Part shown: one piece after another, positions 13,326-23,523 of the stretch | Layout of the letters: each line of letters opens with the position of its first letter | Numbering within the stretch: the stretch's first letter is position 1 | DNA from: Karstenula rhodostoma CBS 690.94 | Taxonomy: Eukaryota; Ascomycota; Dothideomycetes; Pleosporales; Didymosphaeriaceae | Length of the DNA: 64,000 bases | Assembly: GCA_010093485.1 (NCBI GenBank) | Contig: MU001495.1 | Span: forward strand, 1,178,001 to 1,242,000 | Reading direction: 5' to 3' | Notes under the pieces: model-generated | Databases searched by the model: none | What the model was told of the DNA's origin: nothing | What the model saw: the letters and a program-made list of their open reading frames with translations, nothing else | Position numbers and translations under genes: made by a program

Positions 13326-15348
13326 ATGTGGGCCCGATTGACGACGCAGCTCCCAGCGCTGCTCGCGTTTGTTATACCGCTCGCGCAATTGCCGCTCTCT
13401 TCAGCCGCCCCGAACTGTCCACTCATCGGCCCAGAATTCCCAGCTCCTTATAACCTTGAGTCCCATCCAATTTGGAAAGCGGCTATTCAGAACATCACCA
13501 ATGTCTTTCGGTACATCGACGACACCAATCTCACTGGAGTGGACCTGTTCTCCTATTCGTTGCAAATATTCTCAACAAATCCAGGGTCGCCTATCCTATG
13601 GGAGAGACATCGGACGGCCAAGGATTTGCCGGCCAACACTACTGGTGTGAAGAAGGTTGATGGTAATACTGTGTATCGCCTGGGCAGTGTGACAAAAGTG
13701 TTCACTGTGCTCACATTCTTGGCTGAGGCTGGTGATGTGTATTGGAATGCCCCCATCACCAAGTTCATACCCGAGCTAGCCAAATATGAAGGTCGCTCGA
13801 GTCAGCAAGACTTCGATCCAGTCAGAGAGACTGATTGGGACGACATTACCATCGGTGCCTTGGCCAGCCAGGTGTCTGGCCTTGGACGTGACTGTAGGCC
13901 ATCCTCTTTCTGGTTGTGTGAAAGACTGAGTGGCACTAACTTCGAACATAGATGGCGTTCTTGGAGAGATTACAGAGACGGAAGATGCGCCACCAGCATG
14001 GCAGATTGGACTTCCAGAACTCTCTAACTCATCATTACCACCTTGCGGAGCATGGCCTCTTTGCACCAGAGAACGTAAGAATCACTCTGTGGTCGTTCTA
14101 AAGCCATAACGATAAATGCTAAATTTTGTAGAATTCTTCGAAGGGCTAGACATCATGTTTCCATCCTACGCGCCATGGCAGACTCCTACGTACTCCAATG
14201 TAGCTTATCAGCTTCTGGCTTACGCACTGGAAAGGATTACGGGAAAGAATTTTACGGACAGTCTCAACGATCGTGTCATCAAGCCTCTGGGTCTCAATCG
14301 TACATTCTACGATACGCCACCTGATGAATACGGAGTAATCCCGGGAACAGTGAAGGATACATACTGGTCTGTCAGTCTTGGTCAGGCTGGGCCGTAAGTT
14401 TGCCTTCCTCTATTGCTCGTACACAAAGTAACAATTCACAGTGGTGGTAACATGTATGCGTCCGCATCCGACCTGTCCAAGCTCGGTCGTGGTATACTGT
14501 CTTCGAAACTCATCAAGCCTGCCCTGACTCGCCGCTGGCTCAACCCAGTCACATTTGCTTCTGATTTCCTCGCATCCGTCAGTAGCCCATGGGGCGTTCG
14601 TCGCATTCAGCTTGACAAGATCAACCAGCCTCATCGAACATTAACCGTGTACACCAAAGCCGGTACATTCAAACGATATACAGCTTTCTTAACGCTACTC
14701 AAGGACTATAATTTGGGTTTCACCATCATGATGGCGGGTAATCCAACTCTGAGCAACTTCTACGGCGCGGATCTTCTTGGACAGAGTCTTATCCCCGCCT
14801 ACGACGCCGTGGCGAGGGATGAAGCAGACCGGTTATTCAGCGGCACCTACTTGCAGCGTGATGGTGTCAACGACACTGGGGATTCGAGTATCAGCATATC
14901 CACTTCAACCAGCAAACCTGGCCTTGGTATCTCGAGATGGGTATCTAATGGAACAGACATGATCAGTATGGCGCTATTGCTTCAATCAGGACTAGCTTTG
15001 AGCCAGCTCAAGACCCCTGAAGCACGCCTCTACTACACTCAGCTTGACAGCAAGACAGTCCGTGGCACGCGTCAGTCTTTCAAAGCTGTTTTTGAGGATA
15101 CAGGTGGCCCGGCACTCGGGCAGCAGCTTTGGAGCACCGACTGCGGAGCCTGGGTCGGCGTGACTGGTGTTACTTATGGCAGTATGCCGCTGGACGAGTT
15201 CATCTTTGAGAGGGATGTGAGCGGCAACGTGGTCAGTGTAGAGAACCTGGCATTACGAGCCAAGTACTGGAAAGTCAGCCAAGAGGCTACCGGGCCTTCT
15301 GGAGGCTGGGCATGGGAAGGTGGAAGGTGGACGGTGGCAAGAAGGTAG
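13326..15348 (+). CDS. Secreted beta-lactamase-like serine hydrolase (class C / PBP fold)
   Basis: Four exons (13326-13893, 13952-14074, 14132-14393, 14442-15348) total 1860 nt, giving 619 aa. The N-terminus has an Arg followed by a hydrophobic core and an Ala-rich end (about residues 1-28), a signal peptide. The serine-acylation motif SxxK appears as SVTK (Ser 121, Lys 124), and the second active-site motif YxN as YSN (Tyr 251). The roughly 250-residue C-terminal part is an extra domain typical of long fungal members. The family includes esterases, transacylases and peptidases. The natural substrate cannot be read from sequence. The cytosolic acyltransferase LovD shares the fold, but the signal peptide here argues for an extracellular job. 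It follows the exporter on the same strand, so cluster membership is possible but not shown. Confidence 0.88.
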
Positions 15349-15449
15349 GAGGTTGGAGACCTTTCGTACTGTATATGTTTTCGGCGCTCTGCCTGTATCT
15401 ATATCAAATTATTCTTACTTATATCTCGTGCCGTGCATGTTTAGCGTAT

Positions 15450-16391
15450 TCAAAGCGACCTCTCGAGTTCGGCCAGCTCAGCCATGACCTTCTTCACGTT
15501 GTCTTTGACTGCATCCCCAACAGGCAAATACGGCCTCCTCGGCAGGAGTTTCTCCTCTGCACCCTGAATCCCTGCATCCACTGCACTGAACTGACTAACC
15601 GCATATTTAGTGCTCGCAACCCCCGCCTTTACGGGGCTTTCCGCCAATGCCGCCTTCTTGTGGAGCTTCAGCGCTTCGTCCACCTTCCCTGCAACATACA
15701 AATCGTAAACCTTCTTAATCGTCTTTGGAAAGACATTTGAAAACGCCGCCACACACCCCTGACTCCCGACCGCGAGCCCTCCGATCAGGAAATCAGACTG
15801 TCCCCCGAACGTCGTGAACTCTTCTGGCGACAACTCAGCCGTTAGTCTCGTGATCTTGGCCACACTCCCGCACGTGAGTTTCACGCCCACGACCCTCCCC
15901 TTGTTCCTCTTCGCGATTGCCGCAATCGTCACGCTGTCCAAATCTACGCCGTTGCACTGCCCTGGGAAGTTGTATATCACAATGGGCAGATCGGTGCCCT
16001 GCGCGACCTCGTCGAAGAAAGCATTCACCACCTCCTTGCTGGTAGCACCGCCGTAATAACTCGCGGGGAGAAGGAGTCCGAAGTCTGCGCCCGCGTCTTT
16101 GGCGTCCTGCGCGTACTCGAGGGTCTGGATGGTCGAGTAGCCTGAGATGCCAACGATGAGGGGGTACGAGGGGCCGACTGCGGAGCGCGCCGTCTTGACG
16201 AGGGTGATGCGTTCTTCACGAGTGAGGAGGAAGGCTTCGGCGTTGGAGCCGAGGACGACGAGGCCGGTGACGTGCTTGGAGAGATAGACGAAGTACTTCT
16301 TTTGGGCCTCGAGGTCGATGCTTCCCGTGGAGGGGTCGAAGAAGGTCACGGCAGGGGTCCAAACGCCTGCTTGGGGGACTTTGATGGCCAT
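15450..16391 (-). CDS. DapA-family aldolase (dihydrodipicolinate synthase / HOGA-like)
   Basis: Single-exon gene of 313 aa, the typical length for this TIM-barrel family of Schiff-base aldolases and lyases. The start at 16391 (MAIKVPQAG) is chosen because the frame upstream of it has no family similarity. Visible family features are GSNAEAFLLTREER (substrate loop, residues 48-61), the catalytic Tyr in VIYNFPG (Tyr 140) and the Schiff-base Lys in GVKLTCG (Lys 171). Fungal members act as 4-hydroxy-2-oxoglutarate or 2-keto-3-deoxy-sugar-acid aldolases. Which keto acid this one uses is not decidable here. It is convergent with the beta-lactamase-like gene, with about 100 nt between their stops. 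Confidence 0.9.
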   Translation of the reverse strand: MAIKVPQAGVWTPAVTFFDPSTGSIDLEAQKKYFVYLSKHVTGLVVLGSNAEAFLLTREERITLVKTARSAVGPSYPLIVGISGYSTIQTLEYAQDAKDAGADFGLLLPASYYGGATSKEVVNAFFDEVAQGTDLPIVIYNFPGQCNGVDLDSVTIAAIAKRNKGRVVGVKLTCGSVAKITRLTAELSPEEFTTFGGQSDFLIGGLAVGSQGCVAAFSNVFPKTIKKVYDLYVAGKVDEALKLHKKAALAESPVKAGVASTKYAVSQFSAVDAGIQGAEEKLLPRRPYLPVGDAVKDNVKKVMAELAELERSL

Positions 16392-17317
16392 GTTGAGTAG
16401 ATTGTGTGTAGTAGTGTCCTTTGGAAGAGTATTTGGAGTAATTGCGGCGAATATGGGAGTCAAAGGAGAGGATCAGATAAAGTGAATGTGAGATGCTGTA
16501 TGTTGCTGGTGTTGGGGAAAGCTGCCCCTCTACCCCACCTTCCTTCCAACCGCGATGTTACTATTGGCGGCACGTCTACCGTAGCGTGTCTATCTAGCGG
16601 CAGCGGTTCCGTACTAGGTTATTGTAAGAAGACGATTCCTTTTGTATTCATAGCCCTTGAAAGTAGGATATCGTCAACGTCACAGACAACATAGTTTGAG
16701 GTAGGGACAATGTGGGATTAAAATCCATTACATGCATATCGTACAGTAGAAACAAGATTTTGACTCGAAGAGAGTGCTAGCCCTGTAGGCATCGCGCCCA
16801 CAAGCCCTCTCAATGTCTATATACCCCGGGCATCGGTACGCAAGGCATCGGTATACAAATCGTATAAGAGCGCAGCAGAGTTGATTATGAAAGAAATCGA
16901 GAAATCCAAGCTCGTCAATAACGCCATGAGCGATGCAGTGAGGAAAACGTCTACTTTGTATTCCAAGCCCGGTGAGGTTGGAGTATCCAAAGTTGACGTA
17001 CAATGGTGGTCCAGTCCCAAAGCACAAGTATCGCGACACACGACGGTGCATAAACGCCACGCGTAAGATCAATAACTCGTCGGTGGTGTGGGTATCCTGA
17101 TTCGCCGCAGGCTTAGCCATGTGGCTCCCAAATATTCAATGAAGCAACGGAGAACAGGAAAAGACAGGATGGAAAGCAGGCAGAAAAGCTTGCGCCGGGT
17201 TGGTTGTTTTCACGCCAGCCTTGACGGACCGGCAATCAGCCAGCAAGACCGAGCCGCTCATGGTTGCCGGCCTTAGACCTGAAATGCCTTCCCACTGTAG
17301 CACCATGTGTGTTCCGT
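16392..17317. other. Intergenic region, nothing assigned
   Basis: About 925 nt between two minus-strand genes, so it holds the aldolase promoter and the 3' end of the AT-hook gene. Short open frames here have no gene-like composition. Confidence 0.4.
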
Positions 17318-18931
17318 TCAAGAACCGTAAGGGGCAGTAGAGAGCATATTTGCTACGGGAGCAACCCCGAGCGAGGTAGGTACAGATACGGGGACAGGGA
17401 CAGGGATTGAAGTAATCCCGTCGTCGTCGCTGTCGTTCGGTAAATCCAGGTCACGGAATTGGGAGACTGCTGGCGCGCGTTCCTCAAACAGCGAGTTTAA
17501 TGTGTGCTCTGTGAGCTCCTGAATCTCTTGCTGAAGGTCGAGCGCGTCCGGGGCTTCCTCGACGACATTCTTGGTGGCATCTTCGCGGTCTGCCAGTTGG
17601 ATCTCAATATCTTCAAATTCTTCTGTGATGACGACAGGGTCTTCATCATCGAGCTCGGTGTCGCTGGCAGCCTCACGTGCAGCGTGGAGCGCGTCCGTTT
17701 CGACTTCGAAGTCACCCTCGTCATGGGTCGCATGCTGCTGATCGTCGTCGTAAAGGTCTTCATCTTTGATAGTGTCATCTTCAATAGCGTGGTCGAGCTC
17801 TTGTGGCTCATTGCCGTCGCCAATGACTTCCTCAACAACCTCTTCGATCACAAGGATGGGCTCCTCTTCATCCTCGAGCTGAGAGCTAGCTTCCTCTTCA
17901 GCATCGATGTCACCGCTGTCGGCGGGTGTGGGTGCCGCCTCGACGTCTTCGGCGTCCTCCATCACGACGTCGACATCAACTTCGTTGTCATCTGCTGGTG
18001 CTTCCTCAGTCGGCTCCTCAGCGGGTGCTGCCTCGGTATCAATCAGGTGCTGGAGGTAGTCGATCATCGCATCCGCAAATTTATCTGGGACGTCAATCGA
18101 GGTATAGCCTCTCTTCTTGCGAGGCTTCGGGGTGGATTTAGCAACGCGCGCGTCCTTCGTCTTGCGCTGAGCTGGCTTTGTCGGAGTCTTGTTCGTAGGG
18201 GTCGCGGTTGCGTTCTTCGGCGGGCGACCGATGCGCTTCTTCTGCTCAGGAGCCTCTTTGGGCGCGGCCTTCTTCGCCTTGGGCGCAGCCTTTGGAATGG
18301 GGGCTGCTGCGACGGCGGGGGCCTTCTTCGTCTGTTTTGATGCGCGAGTGCGGGAAGTGCGCGGGCTGGAGCGAGTGCCAACTGCAGGAGGGGCCGTCTT
18401 CTTCGAAGAGGCAGGCTTGCTGACGCGCGAAGGGCCAGCGACGCGATTGAGATCTAGGCCAGACGCAGACGGGCGACCACGACGCTTGGGTGTCGCAGGA
18501 GCCTCGGTGGCGGCAGGTTCTGCTTTGCGCGGGCGACCGGCGCGCTTCTTCAGGGCGGGGGCGGGCGCCTCGTCGACAGCGGGCTCTGGGGCAGGCTCGG
18601 CGGGTTTGCGACCACGCTTCTTCGGGGCGGGAGCGTCTGCAACAACGGGCTCAGGCACCTGCTCAGCAGCTCTACGACCGCGACCTTTCTTGGGCTGCTC
18701 GGCGGCAGGCTCTGGCGCTGGAGTGGCCTCTTCCTCGACCTTTGCGCGCACTGGTCGGCCATGCCTTTTCGGCGTCGGATCAGGCGCTGCAGGCACGAGG
18801 GCCTTGGCGGGGCGACCGCGCTTCTTGGGTGTGTCTTTCGCGATTGCAGCAGACGCGGCGGCCTTTGCGGCGCGACCGGAGCTGCGGGTGGGGGTAGCGG
18901 CGGTGGCTTTGGCGGCCTTGCGAGGTGCCAT
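17318..18931 (-). CDS. AT-hook array nuclear protein with acidic C-terminus
   Basis: Single exon, 537 aa from the Met at 18931 (MAPRKAAKA). The frame stays open upstream, but that part does not resemble the protein. The N-terminal half is Ala/Pro/Lys-rich and carries at least six AT-hook-like cores: KKRGRPAKA, KRHGRPVRA, KKRGRKPAE, KRAGRPRKA, KRRGRPSAS and KRIGRPPKN. AT-hooks bind the minor groove of A/T-rich DNA. The C-terminal half is very acidic (long Asp/Glu stretches), suggesting interaction with histones or basic partners. No catalytic domain was seen. A chromatin or transcription architectural role is an inference from composition. A two-residue RGR core variant (KKGRGRRAAE) lies among the hooks. 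Confidence 0.85.
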   Translation of the reverse strand: MAPRKAAKATAATPTRSSGRAAKAAASAAIAKDTPKKRGRPAKALVPAAPDPTPKRHGRPVRAKVEEEATPAPEPAAEQPKKGRGRRAAEQVPEPVVADAPAPKKRGRKPAEPAPEPAVDEAPAPALKKRAGRPRKAEPAATEAPATPKRRGRPSASGLDLNRVAGPSRVSKPASSKKTAPPAVGTRSSPRTSRTRASKQTKKAPAVAAAPIPKAAPKAKKAAPKEAPEQKKRIGRPPKNATATPTNKTPTKPAQRKTKDARVAKSTPKPRKKRGYTSIDVPDKFADAMIDYLQHLIDTEAAPAEEPTEEAPADDNEVDVDVVMEDAEDVEAAPTPADSGDIDAEEEASSQLEDEEEPILVIEEVVEEVIGDGNEPQELDHAIEDDTIKDEDLYDDDQQHATHDEGDFEVETDALHAAREAASDTELDDEDPVVITEEFEDIEIQLADREDATKNVVEEAPDALDLQQEIQELTEHTLNSLFEERAPAVSQFRDLDLPNDSDDDGITSIPVPVPVSVPTSLGVAPVANMLSTAPYGS

Positions 18932-19899
18932 TGTGAGCGATTGAACGAAGAATTGACGTGTGTGTATGTGTGTGTACAGATTCAAAGGCAAAGAGGGCGC
19001 AGAGAGGGCGCGAGTGTGCGAGTGCAAAAAGTGAGGGTAGAGAAGTGACGATGGTACGCGGAATTGTTTGGAGCTCGTCAAAACGCGCCAGTCCGTGCGT
19101 ATCGATAGGCTTCGTCGTCAGGTGCCCAGGTGAGTGAACTCTCACGTCTTGTGTCCCTGTACCAAGCGAGCAATATATGATAAAGTCATCAAGTAGAGGT
19201 TTAGTTGGAGCATACCCTCAGGGCCACGTGCTACCCTTCTACCTCCGACATGAGCAAGCTCGATGCAACAGAGCAGGATGCTGTCGACAAACGGCCCCCG
19301 TCCTTATTCACCTTCACCTGCGGGTGCATCATTCGTAGGGCTGGCAGTCGAATTCGCGTCTGGCGGTGTGATCGTCTTACATCTAAGCTCCAGGGGTGCG
19401 TGTTTCAAACATCCAATGGTAATATGTATAGCCTGTAACTCTATATTGCCGGATCCTGCCAGACCCAAGTACCCGTAGGAGCTATGAACAAGCAAGATCA
19501 CCGCCATGACTGCTCAAAGGCTCCGCACCCTGCAGTTGAAGAAGTGGGGCCTTCTGTATGCCCCACTACTTGACAACTTGCGAAGACTCAGCGGCCTGTA
19601 ACGAAGGTTGTGCTTTGGTCTCCAATCGACCGTGGACGAGCTGTTCCTCGAAGCATTGCAAATACGCTCCGGTGAACACAAAGACAACACGTGCATGAGC
19701 TCCTGGATAAGAGAAAGACTATTCTCCAACCGTGTGGTATTCTGATTCAGGCACGAACATGGAAGACGTGGTAATTGCGGCCCTGCATATGCACGGCGAG
19801 GCACGACAACTCATTCGGTGCTTCCGTCTTACACACTCTTGTATAAAGAGCGGCCCGCCTCAATGTCTGCCACGCCAGCTCTAGTGACTCGATTCCACG
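18932..19899. other. Divergent intergenic region
   Basis: About 970 nt between the AT-hook gene (minus) and the DUF8021 gene (plus). It holds both promoters. A GT-rich patch near 18957-18977 lies in the presumed leader of the AT-hook gene. No gene was accepted. Confidence 0.45.
19842..19848 (+). promoter_or_regulatory. TATA box of DUF8021 gene
   Basis: TATAAAG lies 52 nt before the ATG at 19900. It fits a core promoter with a short leader. Assigned by match and position only. Confidence 0.5.
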
Positions 19900-20751
19900 A
19901 TGCGACTCTTTTCCCTCGCCATTGTTGCCTCGACAGCTTCGGCCGACTGCACTCGTGCCTTCCTCAAGACCGCTGCGGCAGACTACCTAGCCGCCCAAAT
20001 CTCCGGCAGACCATCCACCTTCACCATCCATGCGGCATCAAACTTCACGTACTTTGAGAACAACAACGCGCTCAGCCCCAACTCGACCAACAGCACTCTC
20101 ACCTACCCCCTCAAAGTCGACTACAACTACTCCGTCTACGACACGGTTCGCTGCGCAACTTTCACCGAGATGGTCGCAGCCAGAGATCCGCACCCTTTCA
20201 TCATACATACGCGCATCGAGTACGGCCAGGGTGACGGGCAAGCACAGTTGCTTGAGGCTATTGTGACCGACCGTGGAGACTGGTTGTTCAACGCGACGAC
20301 CGCGCTGCAGTACATCACCGCCGAACCGTGGCCACCAGTTGCAGAGGAAAAACAAGAAACCCGAGAATATCTTCAAAAGATCGGTGACCTGTACTTTGAC
20401 CGCTTCGGCAACAAGAGTGTAGTCATTCCCTGGGGACTACCTTGCTACAGAGTTGAGGGAGGATTGTACGCCAACGGGACAATGAACAACGCCACGGGTA
20501 TCTGCGAGCAAGCGCTACCAAGCACGATCATCGTGCCTTACCGGAGGTACGTTGTGGATGAGGAGGCGGGCGTGGTAGATGTCTTTGTGGGGTTTCCCGG
20601 GCTGGATAGGACGCAGGGGAAGGATCCGATGCCGGATGGTCACTTGATCAGGGTCGAAGATCACAAGATCAAGTTCATGCATACCGCAAGTGCTTGTGTA
20701 GTTCCCGGTTGCGGAGAGTTTGACCCCGATGATCCATTCAAGGATACGTAG
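19900..20751 (+). CDS. Secreted DUF8021-type protein
   Basis: Single exon of 283 aa. A short signal peptide (MRLFSLAIVASTASA) is followed at once by DCTRAFLKTAA, the usual mature start of this fungal family. Several N-glycosylation sequons are present (NFT, NST, NAT, NGT). The C-terminal motif CVVPGCGEF is conserved in family members as I know them. The DUF8021 fold often sits alone or beside carbohydrate-active domains in fungal secretomes. Its biochemical role is unknown. The match rests on remembered motif layout, so a profile search should confirm it. Confidence 0.75.
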   Translation: MRLFSLAIVASTASADCTRAFLKTAAADYLAAQISGRPSTFTIHAASNFTYFENNNALSPNSTNSTLTYPLKVDYNYSVYDTVRCATFTEMVAARDPHPFIIHTRIEYGQGDGQAQLLEAIVTDRGDWLFNATTALQYITAEPWPPVAEEKQETREYLQKIGDLYFDRFGNKSVVIPWGLPCYRVEGGLYANGTMNNATGICEQALPSTIIVPYRRYVVDEEAGVVDVFVGFPGLDRTQGKDPMPDGHLIRVEDHKIKFMHTASACVVPGCGEFDPDDPFKDT

Positions 20752-21454
20752 AAGGATGGGCAGGGATGGAGGAGCAGGTAGGGTCCCTGAAAACGTAAGG
20801 TCTCTGCAGCAACAGAGAGGAGAAGATGTCGCACCATCTAAGCACTCGTTTCCATGAACGATACCTTTGTAAAGGATTGAGCGTGGTGCTTGGTGTTGCT
20901 TTCGGGTGCACGGACCCCGGCTTCACAATTGCCTCGGTCCCTCGCTGCAATGAACTCTCCTTGACAATAGCCCGATGCCCGAAAAGACATACGTAACTCG
21001 CATCGCTTGACTGCCACTTTATAGGTTTCATCCAACATGGCCACGATTCGACGCTTGCACTGGTCGACCCGAATGACACATGCAACAAAGGCAATGACAA
21101 CATCAAAGCACCTTCATGAAGTGAAGTTCATAGCAGTGGCGCATGGGCAGTGGCGCATGTGCAGTGCAGCCATGTCATGGACGGAGACGCTACCCCGGAT
21201 TTTGGAAGGCGACATGCAAGGCCCAGTTTTTACTCTGCTCCGCCCCTAGGCACAACTTGTTATTGATCATCTGCCAGCCTCCTATAGATGGAGCTTAGGT
21301 TGAATGTAGAAATAATGGGGTTTATCCGCTAATCACAGCAGCCGGAAGAAATCCCAGGCCGAAAGAACCGGAAGCGTGATTGACAAGAGTCAGGGACGGA
21401 ATGTATATATTACCTCGAGGTCCATCTACACGGTGAAGGCGTAAGACACAGAAA
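20752..21454. other. Intergenic region, nothing assigned
   Basis: About 700 nt between two plus-strand genes. It contains a TATATA-like stretch near 21402, about 50 nt before the next ATG. No coding region was seen. Confidence 0.4.
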
Positions 21455-22768
21455 ATGGGGTTCCTCGCTCGGACAGTTGCCATTGCAGCCTCGCTGCTAT
21501 CACTCGCCAGCGCCGTTTCCATCTCGTCGACAAAAACGTTCAACATCAGTAACGATGTCGAGGGTTCAGTTCACCTGAACGCCCTTGCGTTTCAGCAAAG
21601 CCCTCTGACGACTTTCGGCGATTATCAATACGTAGCCTTCTACAAGACCGCATCCGGCTATGGAAAGCACTACGTTAATCTCGGTCGAAGGCGCATCGCA
21701 CCATCGCTCGGCGATTGGCAATCGTTTGCTTTTACCGACTACGTTCAGCAGACGCTCGATGAGCACAATACAATTAGCATGGGTATTAGCGGAGACGGCA
21801 AGATCCATCTGAGTTTCGACCACCATGATGTGCCGCTCAACTACCGCGTCTCCACATCTGGTATCGCCAAAACCATACCATCTGACTGGAGCATGAGCAC
21901 TTTCGGTGGTTCGGTCCAGCACAGCCTACTCGGATCTACAGGACCATGGACTCCTCTCACCTACCCGCGTTTTGAGCGTCTTGCGAATGGCGACATGCTT
22001 ATGGAATTTCGTATCGGTCAAAGTGGATCCGGCGACTCATACATCCACCGCTACTCCGCATCCTCCGGCTCCTGGAGTGCAGTCGGGAAATACTTGCAGG
22101 GCGAAGACAATAACGCCTACATCAACGGGTTCACTTCCTCGAATGGCAAGCTCTTCACCAGCTGGACCGTACGTGAAACGCCCGACGCAAGTACCAACCA
22201 CGACTTCTACTTCGCGCTCTCGGAAGACGATGGCAAGACCTGGAAAGCCTCGAGCGGCAGCACAGTTGCGAAACCCATCACGCCGTCGACTGCCGGCATC
22301 AAGGTCTTTACCATAGCGCAAAACAAGCAGATCATGAACCAAGAAGCGCAAACCGCCGACGAAAAGGGAAACTTCCACGCACTAATGCGCGACAACACTT
22401 CCGGAACAGCGCGCTTCTACCACTACAGACGGACGGCGACCGGTACCTTCACCAAGACTGCGATCAACGCTCCCGGTCTTTCCAACCCTCCCTATCTCGC
22501 ATATCGAGGCAAGCTCGCTGCCAAGGGTGACAGTCTGATAGCGATTCTGCCGGATGCACCCAAGAATACTACCACGCTGTACGGCGCGACTGCCGGCGGA
22601 AACTACCAGGACTGGAAGCTCCTGGCTACGATCCAGAATACGGCTGGTGAGCCAGGAGTCGACGAGGAAAGGCTGCAGCAGAGCAATATTTTGAGCGTGT
22701 TTATACGGCAAGGAGGGCCATTTGGTGAGCGGAAGATTCAGGTGTGGGACTACGATGTGAAGTGGTAG
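21455..22768 (+). CDS. Secreted BNR_4 family beta-propeller protein (putative polysaccharide-active)
   Basis: Single exon of 437 aa. A clear signal peptide covers about residues 1-20 (MGFLARTVAIAASLLSLASA). The core motif HLSFDHHDVPLNYRVS (about residues 119-134), preceded by HNTISMGIS, is the hallmark of the BNR_4 repeat family, a seven-bladed propeller. Repeated Asp-box-like SEDDGKTW and KDGNFHALMRD-type blades follow. Some relatives, as I recall, are polysaccharide lyases acting on uronic-acid polymers (PL24/PL25 type). Whether this fungal protein is a lyase, a hydrolase or only a binder is open. The substrate is probably an extracellular glycan. Confidence 0.75.
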   Translation: MGFLARTVAIAASLLSLASAVSISSTKTFNISNDVEGSVHLNALAFQQSPLTTFGDYQYVAFYKTASGYGKHYVNLGRRRIAPSLGDWQSFAFTDYVQQTLDEHNTISMGISGDGKIHLSFDHHDVPLNYRVSTSGIAKTIPSDWSMSTFGGSVQHSLLGSTGPWTPLTYPRFERLANGDMLMEFRIGQSGSGDSYIHRYSASSGSWSAVGKYLQGEDNNAYINGFTSSNGKLFTSWTVRETPDASTNHDFYFALSEDDGKTWKASSGSTVAKPITPSTAGIKVFTIAQNKQIMNQEAQTADEKGNFHALMRDNTSGTARFYHYRRTATGTFTKTAINAPGLSNPPYLAYRGKLAAKGDSLIAILPDAPKNTTTLYGATAGGNYQDWKLLATIQNTAGEPGVDEERLQQSNILSVFIRQGGPFGERKIQVWDYDVKW

Positions 22769-23523
22769 GGAAGGTGAGTACTTTCGATAGCGCGAATAAG
22801 GACCAATGCACGACACGGAGAAGAGAACATACCAAATCATTTCCATGATCTGGTGTGCCGCTACTTTGAGGCTTTGATGCTTGGATTACACTCATCTTGC
22901 GCTGTATGCCTTTGCGAGATAACGACGGCCTATCTGCGTGAGTCCATTGTGCACAATATAGTATGTGGAGCGTCAACATGATTTTGAGCCTCTCCATCTG
23001 ATCCCGCAGCAGAGTAAGCGGGCTGCTTCCAGTCTGGAGTCATCCAACAGCTGTCAGGCGCCATCCCGCATCTCTCGATAGAATTGCTGCTCGGGTAGGT
23101 TTCCACTCGCTTGGGGCTGTCGTTCTTAGGCTATTTGTGCAGGGATTGGAGTCTAGATGCTGGTACGCGAAGCCATCCCGAGGTTGCTATACCACGATTG
23201 TCGCACAGTACGCGCAAACGCAGCGGGTAGCGAGCGCCACCGCGGTCGCTCTAACACAAGCAGCGTCGGTATCGCCGCAATTGCCCTGGTGACCTTCTGC
23301 TTTCGTAGGCACTTGGAGTACGAACTGAAGGCTTCAGCTGAGTTTGACTTTGTGGCAACCTTGCGCTGAATAGAGGGCTAGAAGAAGTATGGTTTAGATT
23401 ACAGAAATGGCTCAGTGTAGCGAGGCAATCACCTATTTAAAGCAGGCTTGGGGTGTGCCACAAACGCAGAGAGCCTTGTTTCCAATACACGGAGAACATC
23501 AGCCAGGTTAAAAACGAGTACCA
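22769..23523. other. Intergenic region, nothing assigned
   Basis: About 750 nt between plus-strand genes. Apart from the TATA-like site listed separately, I see no gene or repeat. Confidence 0.4.
23434..23441 (+). promoter_or_regulatory. TATA-like element of the unknown gene at 23.5 kb
   Basis: TATTTAAA lies 83 nt upstream of the proposed ATG at 23524. Positional and sequence match only. Confidence 0.4.

Noticed and set aside
17504..18944. Long plus-strand frames opposite the AT-hook gene
   Set aside because: They are mirror frames of the repetitive Lys/Ala/Pro and Asp/Glu codons of the minus-strand gene.
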